Source of the DNA: Neptuniibacter pectenicola
Lineage (GTDB): Bacteria; Pseudomonadota; Gammaproteobacteria; Pseudomonadales; Balneatricaceae
DNA length: 39,281 bases
Assembly (NCBI RefSeq): GCF_001597735.1
Contig: NZ_LUTS01000017.1
Span: 1-39,281 of the forward strand
Direction: 5' to 3'
The translations under genes and the position numbers were made by a program. Below the pieces are notes generated by a model. The model did no database searches. It was not told the origin of the DNA and worked only from the letters and a program-made list of their open reading frames with translations. Of the stretch, positions 27,677 through 37,341 are shown one piece after another (position 1 is the first letter of the stretch; each line of letters starts with the position of its first letter).

Positions 27677-28564
27677 CTACAGACCCGCTTCGCCTCCCAC
27701 CGTCGCAACCGCCGCTGACTGACGCTTCACTTTATAATTAAGCCAACCGACAAGATCTGTCCACATTTTGTCAATATCTCTCGGCTTAGGCATAATCCCC
27801 GCATAAGGCAGCTCAATAGTCACCACAGGAATATTTTTAACAAACCAGCCATAATTCCCTAACGAGCCGGGGTACGTTCCTAACTGACGCAACTGTAAAG
27901 GCCCTAACTTTCTCGGCGGCTGAATACCCCCATCAAAGTCCAAAATACCATGGGGCGCATGGACCGAAACGATAACAGAGGGTTGGTAGCTATCAATCAA
28001 CTCATGTATCACGCGGCTTTCCGGCTCACTTAACGGCTGATGGCCAGGATAATAACGTAAACGCTTTTTAGCCTGCTTTTGCCAGTGCACTAACGGCTCG
28101 GGAAACTCCGGTGCCGGTATAAAGTTACGATTTAAATCGACCTTATTGGCATTTACGCGGGTTGATTTACGTTGCAATAAACCATCGGGATTAAGCACCG
28201 GTAAAAAATACCAATCGAAGCGACCACTATGGTGTTTTTGTAGTGTATTTAGCCATTTAAAGGTCACACTTACGCTGGAATACTCATCCCCATGAATACC
28301 CCCTATAAATAAAATACGCGGCGCGCTCTCATCCCCTTCATTAGCTGGAAAGTGCGTTTCTAAAATAGCATGACCATTAACCGAAAAATAACGGGGTTCA
28401 TTATAGTGATGGCTCAAGCACTCTTTAGTCGAAACGCTCGCTAGCTTACGCCCAACCGCTTGGCATACACTTTTAACGTCAGCATTTACACCCGCCGCCA
28501 CTGTAGGTAGCGGGATAGATAACAGCATCACTAGCGTCAAAAAAGATAAAAAGCGTTTAATCAT
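27677..28564 (-). CDS. M14-family zinc carboxypeptidase, exported
   Basis: 295 residues from the ATG at 28564 (AGG seven bases upstream), with a signal peptide (FLSFLTLVMLLSIPLPTVAA). Zinc ligands are HGDE (H91, E94) and the histidine of SVHAPHG. NPDG and VDLNRNF are M14 substrate-binding blocks, and TIELPYAG provides the catalytic glutamate. It resembles the MpaA/M14 group that trims murein peptides, but the exported location differs from cytosolic E. coli MpaA, so the substrate is uncertain. Confidence 0.83.
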   Translation of the reverse strand: MIKRFLSFLTLVMLLSIPLPTVAAGVNADVKSVCQAVGRKLASVSTKECLSHHYNEPRYFSVNGHAILETHFPANEGDESAPRILFIGGIHGDEYSSVSVTFKWLNTLQKHHSGRFDWYFLPVLNPDGLLQRKSTRVNANKVDLNRNFIPAPEFPEPLVHWQKQAKKRLRYYPGHQPLSEPESRVIHELIDSYQPSVIVSVHAPHGILDFDGGIQPPRKLGPLQLRQLGTYPGSLGNYGWFVKNIPVVTIELPYAGIMPKPRDIDKMWTDLVGWLNYKVKRQSAAVATVGGEAGL

Positions 28565-28619
28565 GTAAAAACCTAAAAGCACTCAACCACTGCTCACTAA
28601 TTAATCAAATTTTCGCATT

Positions 28620-28952
28620 CTAACATGATTTTAAAGAAAGGCTTTGAAGAATTTCTTCCGCTTTGCCCGCATCAATCACACCCTGCATCGTCATTGCGGC
28701 GATAGGCACAATACTGACTAACGCGGTGGCCGGTATCTCAACCCGCTCATCGGTGCGTTGTACTACCTGATCCGATAGAACAACAATAGGAAAGTGCTGA
28801 TTTTGAATCGCCATGATATTAATCTGTTGCTCAGCACTTCCTAGTACTGAAATATCACGATGACAATAATCAAGCAGGCCAAGACGAAACACCTGACCGT
28901 CACACTCAGTCACATAGGATTCAATCTTAGTGAGAATAAAAGCATGCTGCAT
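28620..28952 (-). CDS. Conserved-looking small protein, unknown function
   Basis: 110 residues with GGAG seven or eight bases before the ATG. The compact sequence is rich in isoleucine and valine (IMAIQNQHFPIVVLSDQVVQ, VSIVPIAAMTM) but has no real transmembrane segment or signal peptide. I do not recognise a family. It lies between trmL (45 bases upstream on the same strand) and the M14 peptidase, probably in one transcript with trmL. The start site and spacing argue that it is real. Confidence 0.6.
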   Translation of the reverse strand: MQHAFILTKIESYVTECDGQVFRLGLLDYCHRDISVLGSAEQQINIMAIQNQHFPIVVLSDQVVQRTDERVEIPATALVSIVPIAAMTMQGVIDAGKAEEILQSLSLKSC

Positions 28953-28997
28953 AGGGCAACTCCACCACGCAAGGCTGTATCAAATGACGATAATGAA

Positions 28998-29525
28998 TTA
29001 ATCCACCGCACCGGGAAAGCCCAACTGACGCCAAGCTTCATATACAACCACAGCACAGGCATTGGACAGGTTAAGACTACGGCTATCGGCCATCATGGGC
29101 AATTTAATCCATTGATCTTCCGGCAGCGCCTCACGCACATCAACAGGTAAACCCCTTGTTTCTGGCCCAAGCAACAGCACATCCCCTTCAGCAAAGTCTG
29201 CCTCCACGTGCGTACGACGGCCTTTCGTTGTCAGCGCCCACACTTTTCGCGGTTGGATCTCAGCCAAACAGCTTTCAAGGTCTTTATGAACCTTCAATGC
29301 CGCAAACTCATGGTAGTCCAAGCCCGCACGACGTAAGCGCTTATCATCAATCTCAAACCCTAGCGGCTCGACCAAATGGAGATGAACGCCTGTATTAGCA
29401 CACAAGCGAATAATATTACCCGTATTCGGTGGAATTTCCGGTTCAAAAAGTACGACATGCAAACCGATTATACCCTGTTGAGCATCTATATCGGACATGT
29501 GAGCCGAGCTGTTTTCATTAGACAT
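28998..29525 (-). CDS. trmL: tRNA (cytidine(34)/uridine(34)-2'-O)-methyltransferase
   Basis: SPOUT-class methyltransferase that 2'-O-methylates the wobble base of leucine tRNAs with S-adenosylmethionine. The family start is [20 protein letters not shown], followed by the AdoMet knot segments [11 protein letters not shown] and [15 protein letters not shown]. The 175 residues include some 20 more at the N-terminus than E. coli TrmL. The ATG at 29525 has GAG eight bases upstream. The inner methionine at residue 10 is an alternative start. Confidence 0.93.
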   Translation of the reverse strand: MSNENSSAHMSDIDAQQGIIGLHVVLFEPEIPPNTGNIIRLCANTGVHLHLVEPLGFEIDDKRLRRAGLDYHEFAALKVHKDLESCLAEIQPRKVWALTTKGRRTHVEADFAEGDVLLLGPETRGLPVDVREALPEDQWIKLPMMADSRSLNLSNACAVVVYEAWRQLGFPGAVD

Positions 29526-29711
29526 GTAGTAACTCTAAAATTTTAATTAAGAACCTAAGCCTTAGTGTAGCGTTAGACAAAGGCTGGAGCTATCTCGAAT
29601 AGGTATGTTCTAGCGACTCTACCTGATAAAGATGCACTCAATCATTCGAATGATCCATTTCAAATTATTGACCCTGCATCAATCGATTACTTCAACGGTG
29701 GCATGCAACAC

Positions 29712-29746
29712 AAAAAAATCCCCGCACCGTTTAAAGTGCAGGGATT
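29712..29746 (-). terminator. Terminator of ntrB-ntrC
   Basis: On the minus strand AATCCC-x-GCAC pairs with GTGC-x-GGGATT (29746-29736 with 29727-29717) with one mismatch, followed by seven Ts. It lies about 45 bases after the ntrC stop. The remaining gap to trmL (29526-29711) contains only a 14-bp palindrome at 29641-29654 of unknown meaning. Confidence 0.85.
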
Positions 29747-29790
29747 ATATAGGAAACTACAAAGGAGATAAGTAATTAGGCAAAGTGAGC

Positions 29791-31227
29791 CTAAGCCGCA
29801 CTGTCTTGCGAATCCTCTTTCTCGTCATCCATACCCAATTCTTTAATTTTCCGCGTTAAGGTATTACGCCCCCACCCCAGTAATTCTGAAGCATCACGCC
29901 GACGCCCTGCCGTGTGTTTTAGGGCTGTTTCTATCATGATTTTTTCAAATGCGGGTACAGCAGAATCTAACAGGTTACGCTGTCCTAAACTCAGTTGCTG
30001 ATCCGCCCAGTTACGTAAAGATTGCTCCCAATTGCTGCCAGCAATTTTTTCGCCACCGGCCTGCTCCATTAACTCAGGGGGCAGGTCATCAACCAGCACT
30101 TCCCGACCGGTCGCCATTACTGTCAACCAGCGACAGGTATTTTCAAGCTGTCTAACATTCCCCGGCCACGCTAAGTTACATATGTAACTTTCGGTATCCC
30201 CATTGAGGATCTTTGGCTCAACATTCAACTCTTCAGCCGACGTTTGCAAAAAGTGTCTCGCCAGACGCGGTATATCTTCTCTACGCTGCGACAGTGTTGG
30301 AAGGTGAACACGAATAACATTCAAACGATGGAATAAATCCTCGCGAAAACGCCCCTCTTCCACCAATTTCTCTAAATTCTGATGGGTTGCTGCAATAATG
30401 CGCACATCCACTTTAACCGCCGTATGCCCACCGACACGATAAAACTCGCTGTCGGCCAATACTCGCAGCAGGCGCGTTTGCGCATCCGCAGGCATATCAC
30501 CAATCTCATCGAGAAAGAGCGTACCACCATCGGCTTGTTCAAAACGTCCACGACGTGCAGCCGCAGCGCCCGTGAAAGCACCTTTTTCATGACCAAACAA
30601 CTCAGACTCAATTAAGTCATGGGGAATCGCAGCCATGTTTAAAGGAATAAAAGGTCGATCTCGTCTTGGGCTATGCTTATGCAAAGCATGGGCAACCAAT
30701 TCTTTACCGGTACCCGATTCACCATTAATCAGTACGGTAATATTGGATTGCGATAATCGCCCTATCGCGCGGAAAACCTCCTGCATTGCAGGCGCCTCGC
30801 CAATAATTTCAGTGCTGTCTTCAAGTACCTGCTCAGCAACCTGCTGACGCTGTTCAATAGCATGCGCTAGCGCTCGCTTGGCTAATGCAACCGCATCGTC
30901 CACATCAAATGGTTTAGGAAGGTACTCAAAAGCCCCCCCTTGATAAGACGCTACAGCGGACTCCAAATCAGAGTGCGCTGTCATAATAATAATGGGTACC
31001 TCAGGATGCGTTTCTTGTATACGCTCCAACATCTGCAAACCATCAGTCCCAGGCATACGAATATCACTGATAATCGCATCGGGTGTATCTTTACTTAACC
31101 TTGATAGCAATGAATCTGCAGTTTCAAAAGCCTCTGTATACAAACCCTCTGCAGATAGCGCTTTCTCTAGGACCCAACGAATTGACCTATCATCATCAAC
31201 AATCCAAATTTTACATGGCAGATTCAT
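29791..31227 (-). CDS. ntrC: Nitrogen regulation response regulator NtrC (sigma-54 activator)
   Basis: 478 residues in three domains. The receiver domain has D55 as phosphoacceptor (IISDIRMPG). The AAA+ domain has Walker A GESGTGKE, the sigma-54 contact loop GAFTGA and Walker B GGTLFLDEIGD. A Fis-type helix-turn-helix lies at the C-terminus (RDASELLGWGRNTLTRKIKELG). Phosphorylated by NtrB under nitrogen limitation, it activates sigma-54 promoters such as that of glnA. GGAG lies seven bases before the ATG, which overlaps the ntrB end by 17 bases. Confidence 0.97.
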   Translation of the reverse strand: MNLPCKIWIVDDDRSIRWVLEKALSAEGLYTEAFETADSLLSRLSKDTPDAIISDIRMPGTDGLQMLERIQETHPEVPIIIMTAHSDLESAVASYQGGAFEYLPKPFDVDDAVALAKRALAHAIEQRQQVAEQVLEDSTEIIGEAPAMQEVFRAIGRLSQSNITVLINGESGTGKELVAHALHKHSPRRDRPFIPLNMAAIPHDLIESELFGHEKGAFTGAAAARRGRFEQADGGTLFLDEIGDMPADAQTRLLRVLADSEFYRVGGHTAVKVDVRIIAATHQNLEKLVEEGRFREDLFHRLNVIRVHLPTLSQRREDIPRLARHFLQTSAEELNVEPKILNGDTESYICNLAWPGNVRQLENTCRWLTVMATGREVLVDDLPPELMEQAGGEKIAGSNWEQSLRNWADQQLSLGQRNLLDSAVPAFEKIMIETALKHTAGRRRDASELLGWGRNTLTRKIKELGMDDEKEDSQDSAA

Positions 31228-32293
31228 TGTTCAGCTCCAAAGGGATTAATAGTTGAAATCTTGTTTCACCAGGGCGCGTTTCACACTCAATCAGTCCTTG
31301 ATGTTGATTAATAATTGATTGGGCAATGGATAGCCCTAGCCCGGTTCCTTCAGCACGCCCACTTACCATGGGATAAAATATTTTACTGAGGATATCTTCT
31401 GGAATGCCGGGGCCGTTATCAATAATTTCGACACTACAGACCAAACGGTGCTTCTCCGAACCTAAGGTAACCTGTCGGAAAGCGCGCGTTTTAATTTTGA
31501 TCGTCGGCACCCCAACATCTGCGCTTTGTATGGCCTGCATACTATTACGTAGAATATTAAGTACCGCTTGAATTAACTGCTCAGCATCCCCTGTTAGCTC
31601 TGGGATACTCGGATCGTAATCTCGCTGGAGAACGATCTCTCCTTTAGTTTCAGCTTCAATTAAATGGCACACCCGTTCTAAAATGGCATGAATATTAACC
31701 TGCTTCATATTAGGTAATTTTCTAGGGCCTAATAATCGATCCACAAGGTTACGTAGGCGGTCCGCCTCCTCAATAATGACCTGAGTATAATCATGTAAAC
31801 TAGGGTCATGCAGTTCCCGCTCAAGCAGCTGCGCCGCACCACGAATACCACCGAGTGGATTTTTAATCTCATGCGCAAGTCCACGCACTAATGAACGTGC
31901 AGTATCATGCTGCGTGAGTAGATCCTCTTCTCGCTCAATACGCATCAAACGATCTCTTGATTCAATCTCAATCAAGAGCTGCTGTCCTTGAGGCGTAATC
32001 AACGGGTTAATACTGTAATCTACCGTGAGGGTTGCGCCACTTAAGGTAACAATTTTGGCCTCCCTATGTGTGTACGGGTGACCTGTCGCTAAACACTCCT
32101 GCAGATCTTTCTGCTCCACTGTACACAAGGCAAACCACTCAGCGATATTAAGCTGACTCAGACGGCGCATGCTCGCCTCCAGCAACATCTCTGCTGCGGG
32201 GTTAACATACTCAACCACCATGGTTTCATCTAACAAGACAACCGCGGTGGAGAGGTTTTCTAAAATCTGTTTATGTAATTCTGTTTTTAACAT
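31211..32293 (-). CDS. ntrB: Nitrogen regulation sensor kinase NtrB
   Basis: 360-residue cytosolic histidine kinase/phosphatase partner of NtrC, normally governed by PII. An N-terminal PAS domain (about residues 5-110) precedes the dimerisation/phosphotransfer helix with H141 in GLAHEIKNPLGGI. The ATPase domain follows with the N-box ILRNSMQAI, DNGPGIPEDI and GTGLGLSIAQSI. No transmembrane segment is present. It follows glnA after 298 bases that hold the glnA terminator, its own promoter and an NtrC site. Confidence 0.96.
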   Translation of the reverse strand: MLKTELHKQILENLSTAVVLLDETMVVEYVNPAAEMLLEASMRRLSQLNIAEWFALCTVEQKDLQECLATGHPYTHREAKIVTLSGATLTVDYSINPLITPQGQQLLIEIESRDRLMRIEREEDLLTQHDTARSLVRGLAHEIKNPLGGIRGAAQLLERELHDPSLHDYTQVIIEEADRLRNLVDRLLGPRKLPNMKQVNIHAILERVCHLIEAETKGEIVLQRDYDPSIPELTGDAEQLIQAVLNILRNSMQAIQSADVGVPTIKIKTRAFRQVTLGSEKHRLVCSVEIIDNGPGIPEDILSKIFYPMVSGRAEGTGLGLSIAQSIINQHQGLIECETRPGETRFQLLIPLELNNESAM

Positions 32294-32391
32294 TAGCCTG
32301 CACTCAATATCCGTAACGTTAGTACTGCAAAAAGCAAACCAAGTTTGGCTAATATTAAAAAACAGCCACAGGACGCACTATTACGCTATCT

Positions 32392-32442
32392 AAATTATTA
32401 TTAGTCTAGCCTATTCACAAAATTACGCACCACAATAGTGCA
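32392..32442 (-). promoter_or_regulatory. ntrB-ntrC promoter with upstream NtrC site
   Basis: Minus strand: -35 TTGTGA (32420-32415), a 17-base spacer and -10 TAATTT (32397-32392). Just upstream, 32426-32442 matches 12 of the 14 defined bases of the NtrC palindrome TGCACCA-N3-TGGTGCA. This fits NtrC feedback on its own operon, as at the E. coli glnL promoter, where NtrC represses. The sign of the effect here is not decidable. Confidence 0.65.
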
Positions 32443-32548
32443 AACAAAAATACCCCCTTAGAGCAGCCCCCTTCACACACACTCAATCCCGCTCAATTGC
32501 CCCCAAGCCAAACCTCACACAGCACACGATTCACCAGCGATCAGGCAC

Positions 32549-32577
32549 AAAAAAGCCTCCACAAGGGAGGCTTTTTC
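32549..32577 (-). terminator. Terminator of glnA
   Basis: AGCCTCC (32554-32560) pairs with GGAGGCT (32566-32572). On the minus strand six Ts follow. It lies 15-20 bases after the glnA stop. It separates glnA from ntrB-ntrC, which also has its own promoter. Confidence 0.9.
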
Positions 32578-32591
32578 AGCGAAGAGCTAAC

Positions 32592-33998
32592 TTATACAGA
32601 GTAGTACAGATCAAACTCAACTGGGTGAGTTGTCATGTTAACTTTCTCAACTTCTTCACGTTTAAGGCCGATGAATGCATCAATCATGTCATCAGTAAAT
32701 ACGTTGCCTTTAGTCAAGAATTCACGATCTTCGTCCAGTGCATTAAGTGCTTCTTCCAAAGAACTAGCAACCGTTGGAATTTCAGCCGCTTCTTCAGCAG
32801 GTAGATCATATAGATCTTTATCTGCAGCATCGCCAGGGTGAATCTTGTTTTGGATACCGTCTAGGCCAGCCATCATCAATGCAGCGAAGCACAAGTATGG
32901 GTTAGCAGATGGATCAGGGAAACGCGTTTCAACACGACGTGCTTTCGGATTAGTCACGTAAGGAATACGGATAGACGCAGAACGGTTACGTGCAGAGTAC
33001 GCAAGCATTACTGGCGCTTCAAATCCTGGTACTAGACGCTTGTAAGCGTTAGTTGAGGAGTTAGTCAACGCATTCAATGCCTTAGCGTGCTTGATGATGC
33101 CGCCAATGTAGTAAAGCGACATTTCACTCATGCCCGCATACGCATCACCAGCAAACAAGTTAACACCGTCTTTAGAAAGAGACATGTGAACGTGCATACC
33201 AGAACCGTTATCACCAACAAGAGGCTTAGGCATGAACGTAGCTGTTTTTCCGTAAGCATGCGCAACGTTATGCACGCAATACTTAAGAATCTGCACTTCA
33301 TCCGCTTTAGCCGTTAGTGTGTTTGGACCTACGCCAATTTCACACTGACCTGCTGTTGCCACTTCGTGGTGATGTACTTCAATATGAAGATCCATTGCTT
33401 CCATCGCGTCACACATAGCGCCACGTAGGTCATGCAAGGAATCAATAGGTGGCACAGGGAAGTAACCGCCTTTAACACGTGGACGGTGACCTGTGTTTCC
33501 GCCTTCAATGCTGTGGCTTGAAGACCAAGATGCTTCTTCAGATTCAATAGAGTATCCACAACCACTGATATCAGCGTGCCATTTAACAGCATCGAATACA
33601 AAGAATTCTGGCTCAGGGCCAAACATTGCAGTATCAGCAATGCCTGTAGATTTTAGGTACTCTTCTGCACGCTTAGCAACAGAACGAGGGTCGCGCTCAT
33701 AACCTTGACCTGTAGCAGGCTCAACGATGTCGCAACGTACGATAATTGTTGTAGATTCAGAGAACGGATCCAGAACAGAAGCACTGTCATCAGGCATAAG
33801 AATCATGTCAGATTCATTGATGCCCTTCCAACCAGAAATGGAAGAACCATCGAACATTTTGCCTTCTTCAAAGAAGTCATCACCCATATCGGAAACAGGA
33901 ATAGTGACGTGCTGCTCTTTACCATGAGAATCAGTGAAACGCATATCGATCCACTTAGCTTCGCTTTCTTTGATCAGATTCAGAGTCTTCTCTGACAT
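32592..33998 (-). CDS. glnA: Glutamine synthetase, type I
   Basis: Dodecameric enzyme condensing glutamate and ammonia with ATP, the central nitrogen assimilation step. 468 residues, against 469 in E. coli. Blocks visible are [21 protein letters not shown], the ATP region [26 protein letters not shown] and the adenylylation site DKDLYDLP with Y397. That makes it a GSI-beta enzyme under GlnE control. GGAG lies eight bases before the ATG. A sigma-54 promoter and two NtrC sites lie upstream. Confidence 0.98.
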   Translation of the reverse strand: MSEKTLNLIKESEAKWIDMRFTDSHGKEQHVTIPVSDMGDDFFEEGKMFDGSSISGWKGINESDMILMPDDSASVLDPFSESTTIIVRCDIVEPATGQGYERDPRSVAKRAEEYLKSTGIADTAMFGPEPEFFVFDAVKWHADISGCGYSIESEEASWSSSHSIEGGNTGHRPRVKGGYFPVPPIDSLHDLRGAMCDAMEAMDLHIEVHHHEVATAGQCEIGVGPNTLTAKADEVQILKYCVHNVAHAYGKTATFMPKPLVGDNGSGMHVHMSLSKDGVNLFAGDAYAGMSEMSLYYIGGIIKHAKALNALTNSSTNAYKRLVPGFEAPVMLAYSARNRSASIRIPYVTNPKARRVETRFPDPSANPYLCFAALMMAGLDGIQNKIHPGDAADKDLYDLPAEEAAEIPTVASSLEEALNALDEDREFLTKGNVFTDDMIDAFIGLKREEVEKVNMTTHPVEFDLYYSV

Positions 33999-34080
33999 GT
34001 GACTTTCTCCACGTTGTAATTACCAGGTTGAGATTAGTTCAACCTTGAGAAATCAAATTTATAATATCGGCGAGAATTCA

Positions 34081-34096
34081 AGCAAGTAATATGCCA
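34081..34096 (-). promoter_or_regulatory. glnA: Sigma-54 promoter of glnA
   Basis: On the minus strand TGGCATATTACTTGCT (34096-34081) keeps the -24 GG and -12 GC exactly ten bases apart. It matches the sigma-54 consensus TGGCACG-N4-TTGCT apart from the two bases after TGGCA. Transcription would start near 34070, leaving a leader of about 70 bases. Confidence 0.9.
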
Positions 34097-34159
34097 GAAG
34101 ATTATTCCCATAACCTTCCCGCTATTGCTGGCATTACAGCGAAATAACAAAAAGCCAAG

Positions 34160-34206
34160 CGCACCAAAATAAGCCATCTTTTCAGGCTGCGCACTACATT
34201 GGTGCA
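34160..34206 (-). promoter_or_regulatory. Two NtrC binding sites upstream of glnA
   Basis: 34190-34206 matches 12 of 14 defined bases of TGCACCA-N3-TGGTGCA. 34160-34176 matches about 9, with one good half (CGCACCA). Their centres are 30 bases apart, about three helical turns, and lie near -128 and -98 from the predicted sigma-54 start. This closely resembles the E. coli glnAp2 enhancer layout. Confidence 0.8.
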
Positions 34207-34405
34207 AGTAACAATTAAATTGAACATCCACTATGATTCTTGCCCTTGCAATCATACTCCAACGGATATGTAAAAACCTAGCCTAAACCATAGTTTTAGA
34301 CACAGATAAGCAGATAGACACCTGCATAGATCCCATTATCAATACAAAAACACCCTTTAACTCACTTTTGTCTAAGAAATATGCGGCATTTTTCGCACAA
34401 ATCCG

Positions 34406-34411
34406 TATAAT
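34406..34411 (+). promoter_or_regulatory. -10 element upstream of typA
   Basis: A perfect TATAAT at 34406-34411 lies 38 bases before the typA GTG. No clear -35 is found 16-18 bases upstream. The rest of the glnA/typA gap (34000-34449) holds the glnA control region described separately; bases 34207-34400 show nothing further. Confidence 0.45.
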
Positions 34412-34449
34412 TCCGCATTCGCAAAAAAATATCTCACAGGTATACACAC

Positions 34450-36258
34450 GTGATTGAAAAGCTAAGAAATATCGCCATCATTGCGCACGTTGACCATGGT
34501 AAAACTACTTTGGTTGATAAGCTGCTTTCCCAATCGGGCACATTGGGTCGTCGTGATGAAGGTACTGAGCGCATCATGGACTCCAATGATCAGGAGAAAG
34601 AGCGCGGCATTACCATTCTGGCAAAGAATACTGCCATTAAATGGAACGACTACCGCATCAACATCGTAGATACTCCTGGACACGCTGACTTCGGTGGAGA
34701 AGTTGAACGCGTACTTTCCATGGTTGACTGTGTATGCCTATTGGTAGACGCGGTAGATGGCCCGATGCCGCAAACCCGTTTTGTGACTCAGAAAGCATTT
34801 GACCAAGGTCTTCGCCCTATAGTTGTTATCAACAAAGTCGACCGCCCTGGCGCGCGTCCAGACTGGGTTGTCGATCAAGTATTTGATCTATTTGATAGCC
34901 TAGGTGCTACCGATGAACAACTTGATTTCCCTATCGTTTATGCATCAGCACTAAACGGTATCGCTGGCCTTGAACCTGATTCAATGTCTGACGATATGAC
35001 ACCTCTATTTGAAGCGGTTGTTGAACATGTTAACCCACCAAAGGTTGATATTGACGGCCCTCTGCAGATGCAGATTTCAGCCCTAGACTATAATAGTTAC
35101 CTTGGCGTTATCGGCATAGGTCGTGTTTCTCGCGGTACTATCAAGACGAATACGCAAGTAAAAGTCATCGACCGTGAAGGTAAAATACGCAGCGGACGCA
35201 TTCTAAAAATCATGGGTTACCATGGACTAGAGCGTGTAGATGTTGATAGCGCTACAGCAGGCGACATCATCTGCGTAACAGGCATCGATGAACTAAATAT
35301 CTCAGATACCTTATGTGATCCAGAGCAAGTTGAAGCGTTGCCAGCACTTAGCGTCGACGAACCTACCGTATCTATGACGTTCCAGGTAAACGATTCTCCA
35401 TTTGCAGGCCAAGATGGTAAATTCGTTACTAGCCGTAATATTAAAGAGCGCCTAGAACGTGAACTTATCCACAACGTTGCCCTTCGCGTTGAAGATGGCG
35501 AAACACCTGAGAAATTTAAAGTATCAGGCCGAGGCGAGCTACATCTATCTGTATTGATAGAAACAATGCGTCGTGAAGGCTTTGAGCTAGGTGTATCTCG
35601 ACCAGAAGTAGTTCAAAAAGAGATCGATGGCGAAATCCAAGAACCCTACGAGAATGTAATGATTGATGTTGAAGACCAACATCAAGGCTCTATTATTGAA
35701 GAGCTAGGCAAACGTAGAGGCGACATGACTAACATGGAAGTAGATGGTGGACGTGTTCGTCTAACCTTCATGATTCCATCACGCGGTCTAATTGGTTTCC
35801 GCTCTCAGTTCCTGACAATGACATCAGGAACCGGCATCATGACCTCTACATTTGACCATTACGGCCCCGTCAAAGACGGTGACGTTGCAAGCCGTTCCAA
35901 CGGTGTGCTTGTATCCATGGTTACCGGTAAAGCCCTTGCTTACTCCCTATGGAACTTGCAAGAACGTGGCCGCCTCTGTGTTGAACCTAACATTGAAGTG
36001 TACGAAGGTATGTTACTGGGTATTCATAGCCGCAGTAACGACTTAGCCGTTAACCCGATTAAAGGTAAACAGCTTACCAACGTACGTGCGTCAGGCACGG
36101 ATGAAAACATTCAATTAACACCTCCAGTACGGTTCACACTTGAGCAAGCATTGGATTTCATCGAAGATGATGAGTTAGTTGAAGTAACACCTAACTTCAT
36201 TCGCCTACGTAAGAAACTACTAAAAGAAAACGAGCGTAAACGCTCTAAAAGCAAGTAG
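34450..36258 (+). CDS. typA: Translational GTPase TypA/BipA
   Basis: 602-residue ribosome-associated GTPase of the EF-G/LepA superfamily, involved in 50S assembly and stress adaptation. The G motifs are intact: [22 protein letters not shown] and [12 protein letters not shown]. Domains II, III and V and the BipA-specific C-terminal domain follow ([34 protein letters not shown]). The start is GTG, set by the invariant [19 protein letters not shown] beginning. It is divergent from glnA, as in many gammaproteobacteria. Confidence 0.97.
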   Translation: MIEKLRNIAIIAHVDHGKTTLVDKLLSQSGTLGRRDEGTERIMDSNDQEKERGITILAKNTAIKWNDYRINIVDTPGHADFGGEVERVLSMVDCVCLLVDAVDGPMPQTRFVTQKAFDQGLRPIVVINKVDRPGARPDWVVDQVFDLFDSLGATDEQLDFPIVYASALNGIAGLEPDSMSDDMTPLFEAVVEHVNPPKVDIDGPLQMQISALDYNSYLGVIGIGRVSRGTIKTNTQVKVIDREGKIRSGRILKIMGYHGLERVDVDSATAGDIICVTGIDELNISDTLCDPEQVEALPALSVDEPTVSMTFQVNDSPFAGQDGKFVTSRNIKERLERELIHNVALRVEDGETPEKFKVSGRGELHLSVLIETMRREGFELGVSRPEVVQKEIDGEIQEPYENVMIDVEDQHQGSIIEELGKRRGDMTNMEVDGGRVRLTFMIPSRGLIGFRSQFLTMTSGTGIMTSTFDHYGPVKDGDVASRSNGVLVSMVTGKALAYSLWNLQERGRLCVEPNIEVYEGMLLGIHSRSNDLAVNPIKGKQLTNVRASGTDENIQLTPPVRFTLEQALDFIEDDELVEVTPNFIRLRKKLLKENERKRSKSK

Positions 36259-36269
36259 TTTTGATCCCA

Positions 36270-36298
36270 AAAAGGCAGCCCACTAGGCTGCCTTTTTT
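36270..36298 (+). terminator. Intrinsic terminator after typA
   Basis: GGCAGCC (36274-36280) and GGCTGCC (36286-36292) form a perfect 7-bp stem around CACTA, followed by six Ts. It starts about ten bases after the typA stop. Confidence 0.93.
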
Positions 36299-36331
36299 CA
36301 TTTCAGCGTAGATTGCCTTCTCTCTCCTCTT

Positions 36332-36352
36332 TATACTGCTGTACATACAGCA
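36332..36352. promoter_or_regulatory. -10 and palindromic operator-like site upstream of pip
   Basis: TATACT (36332-36337) can serve as a -10 for pip. It runs directly into the perfect inverted repeat TGCTGTA-CA-TACAGCA (36337-36352), which ends 18 bases before the pip ATG. A repressor bound there would block the promoter. It contains CTGT and ACAG, but with four rather than eight bases between them, so it is not a normal LexA box. Confidence 0.45.
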
Positions 36353-36370
36353 AAACACAGCGGAGACACA

Positions 36371-37321
36371 ATGCGCACCCTGTACCCCGACATCAGCTCC
36401 TACAACAAGCTTCATCTCAACGTAGATGACCTCCACACCCTTTATATTGAAGAAAGCGGAAACCCTAAAGGGATCCCTGTTGTGTTTATTCACGGAGGCC
36501 CCGGCGGCGGAACCAGCTCGGCACATCGTCGTTTTTTTAACCCAGAAAAATATCGAATCATACTATTCGATCAGCGTGGATGCGGTCGTTCAACACCCCA
36601 CTCCGAACTACACAACAATACGACAGCGACACTGCTCGATGACATGGAAAAGATCAGAGAGCACCTCTCCATCGATCAATGGTTACTGTTTGGTGGTTCA
36701 TGGGGATCAACGTTAAGCCTACTCTATGCCCAAGCCTTTCCAGAAAAGGTATTAGGACTTATCTTGCGCGGTATATTTTTATGCCGAAAGCAAGATATTG
36801 ACTGGTTCTATCAACAGGGTGCCAGCGCCATTTTTCCCGATTACTGGAAAGAGTACCAACACCCTATCCCCCTAGCCGAACGCCACGACATGCTAAGCGC
36901 ATACCATAAACGCCTCACCTCTGATAATGAGATTGCACGCATGTCCGCAGCAAAAGCATGGTCTGTCTGGGAGGGCCGCTGCTCCACCATTGACCCAAAC
37001 GCTGACCTCGTTGATCACTTTTCCGCCCCTCATTTCGCACTCGCCATGGCAAGAATTGAAGCACATTACTTTATCAATCAGGCTTTCATTGATGAAAACC
37101 AGATACTTAATAACTGTGATCGAATTCAACATATTAAAACAACCATTGTCCATGGTCGGTACGACATGGTCTGCCCCATAGAGCAAGCACAAGCGCTCCA
37201 CGACAAACTACCCAACTCAGAGTTTCATATTGTGCGAGATGCGGGACATTCCGCCTTTGAAAAAGGCATTACAGATAACCTAATTAAGGCGACAGATAAT
37301 TTCGTTCTTTCACGTGCTTAA
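36371..37321 (+). CDS. pip: Proline iminopeptidase
   Basis: 316-residue S33 alpha/beta hydrolase releasing N-terminal proline from peptides. The oxyanion block is HGGPGGG, the nucleophile is S110 in GGSWGSTL, the acid lies in [10 protein letters not shown] and the histidine in [10 protein letters not shown]. The [11 protein letters not shown] stretch is characteristic of Pip. GGAG precedes the ATG by five bases. dtd follows after 20 bases, so they form a likely operon. No signal peptide, so cytosolic. Confidence 0.94.
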   Translation: MRTLYPDISSYNKLHLNVDDLHTLYIEESGNPKGIPVVFIHGGPGGGTSSAHRRFFNPEKYRIILFDQRGCGRSTPHSELHNNTTATLLDDMEKIREHLSIDQWLLFGGSWGSTLSLLYAQAFPEKVLGLILRGIFLCRKQDIDWFYQQGASAIFPDYWKEYQHPIPLAERHDMLSAYHKRLTSDNEIARMSAAKAWSVWEGRCSTIDPNADLVDHFSAPHFALAMARIEAHYFINQAFIDENQILNNCDRIQHIKTTIVHGRYDMVCPIEQAQALHDKLPNSEFHIVRDAGHSAFEKGITDNLIKATDNFVLSRA

Positions 37322-37341
37322 ACAAGGAATTAATCGTAAAC

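Noticed and set aside
29641-29654. ATCATTCGAATGAT palindrome between trmL and ntrC as an operator
   Set aside because: AT-rich 14-bp palindrome with no promoter element near it; could be chance. Mentioned with the ntrC terminator only.
34034-34255. 73-residue minus-strand frame upstream of glnA
   Set aside because: It covers the sigma-54 promoter and both NtrC sites, with no ribosome binding site.
36339-36350. LexA box at the pip promoter
   Set aside because: CTGT and ACAG are separated by four bases, whereas gammaproteobacterial LexA boxes need eight.
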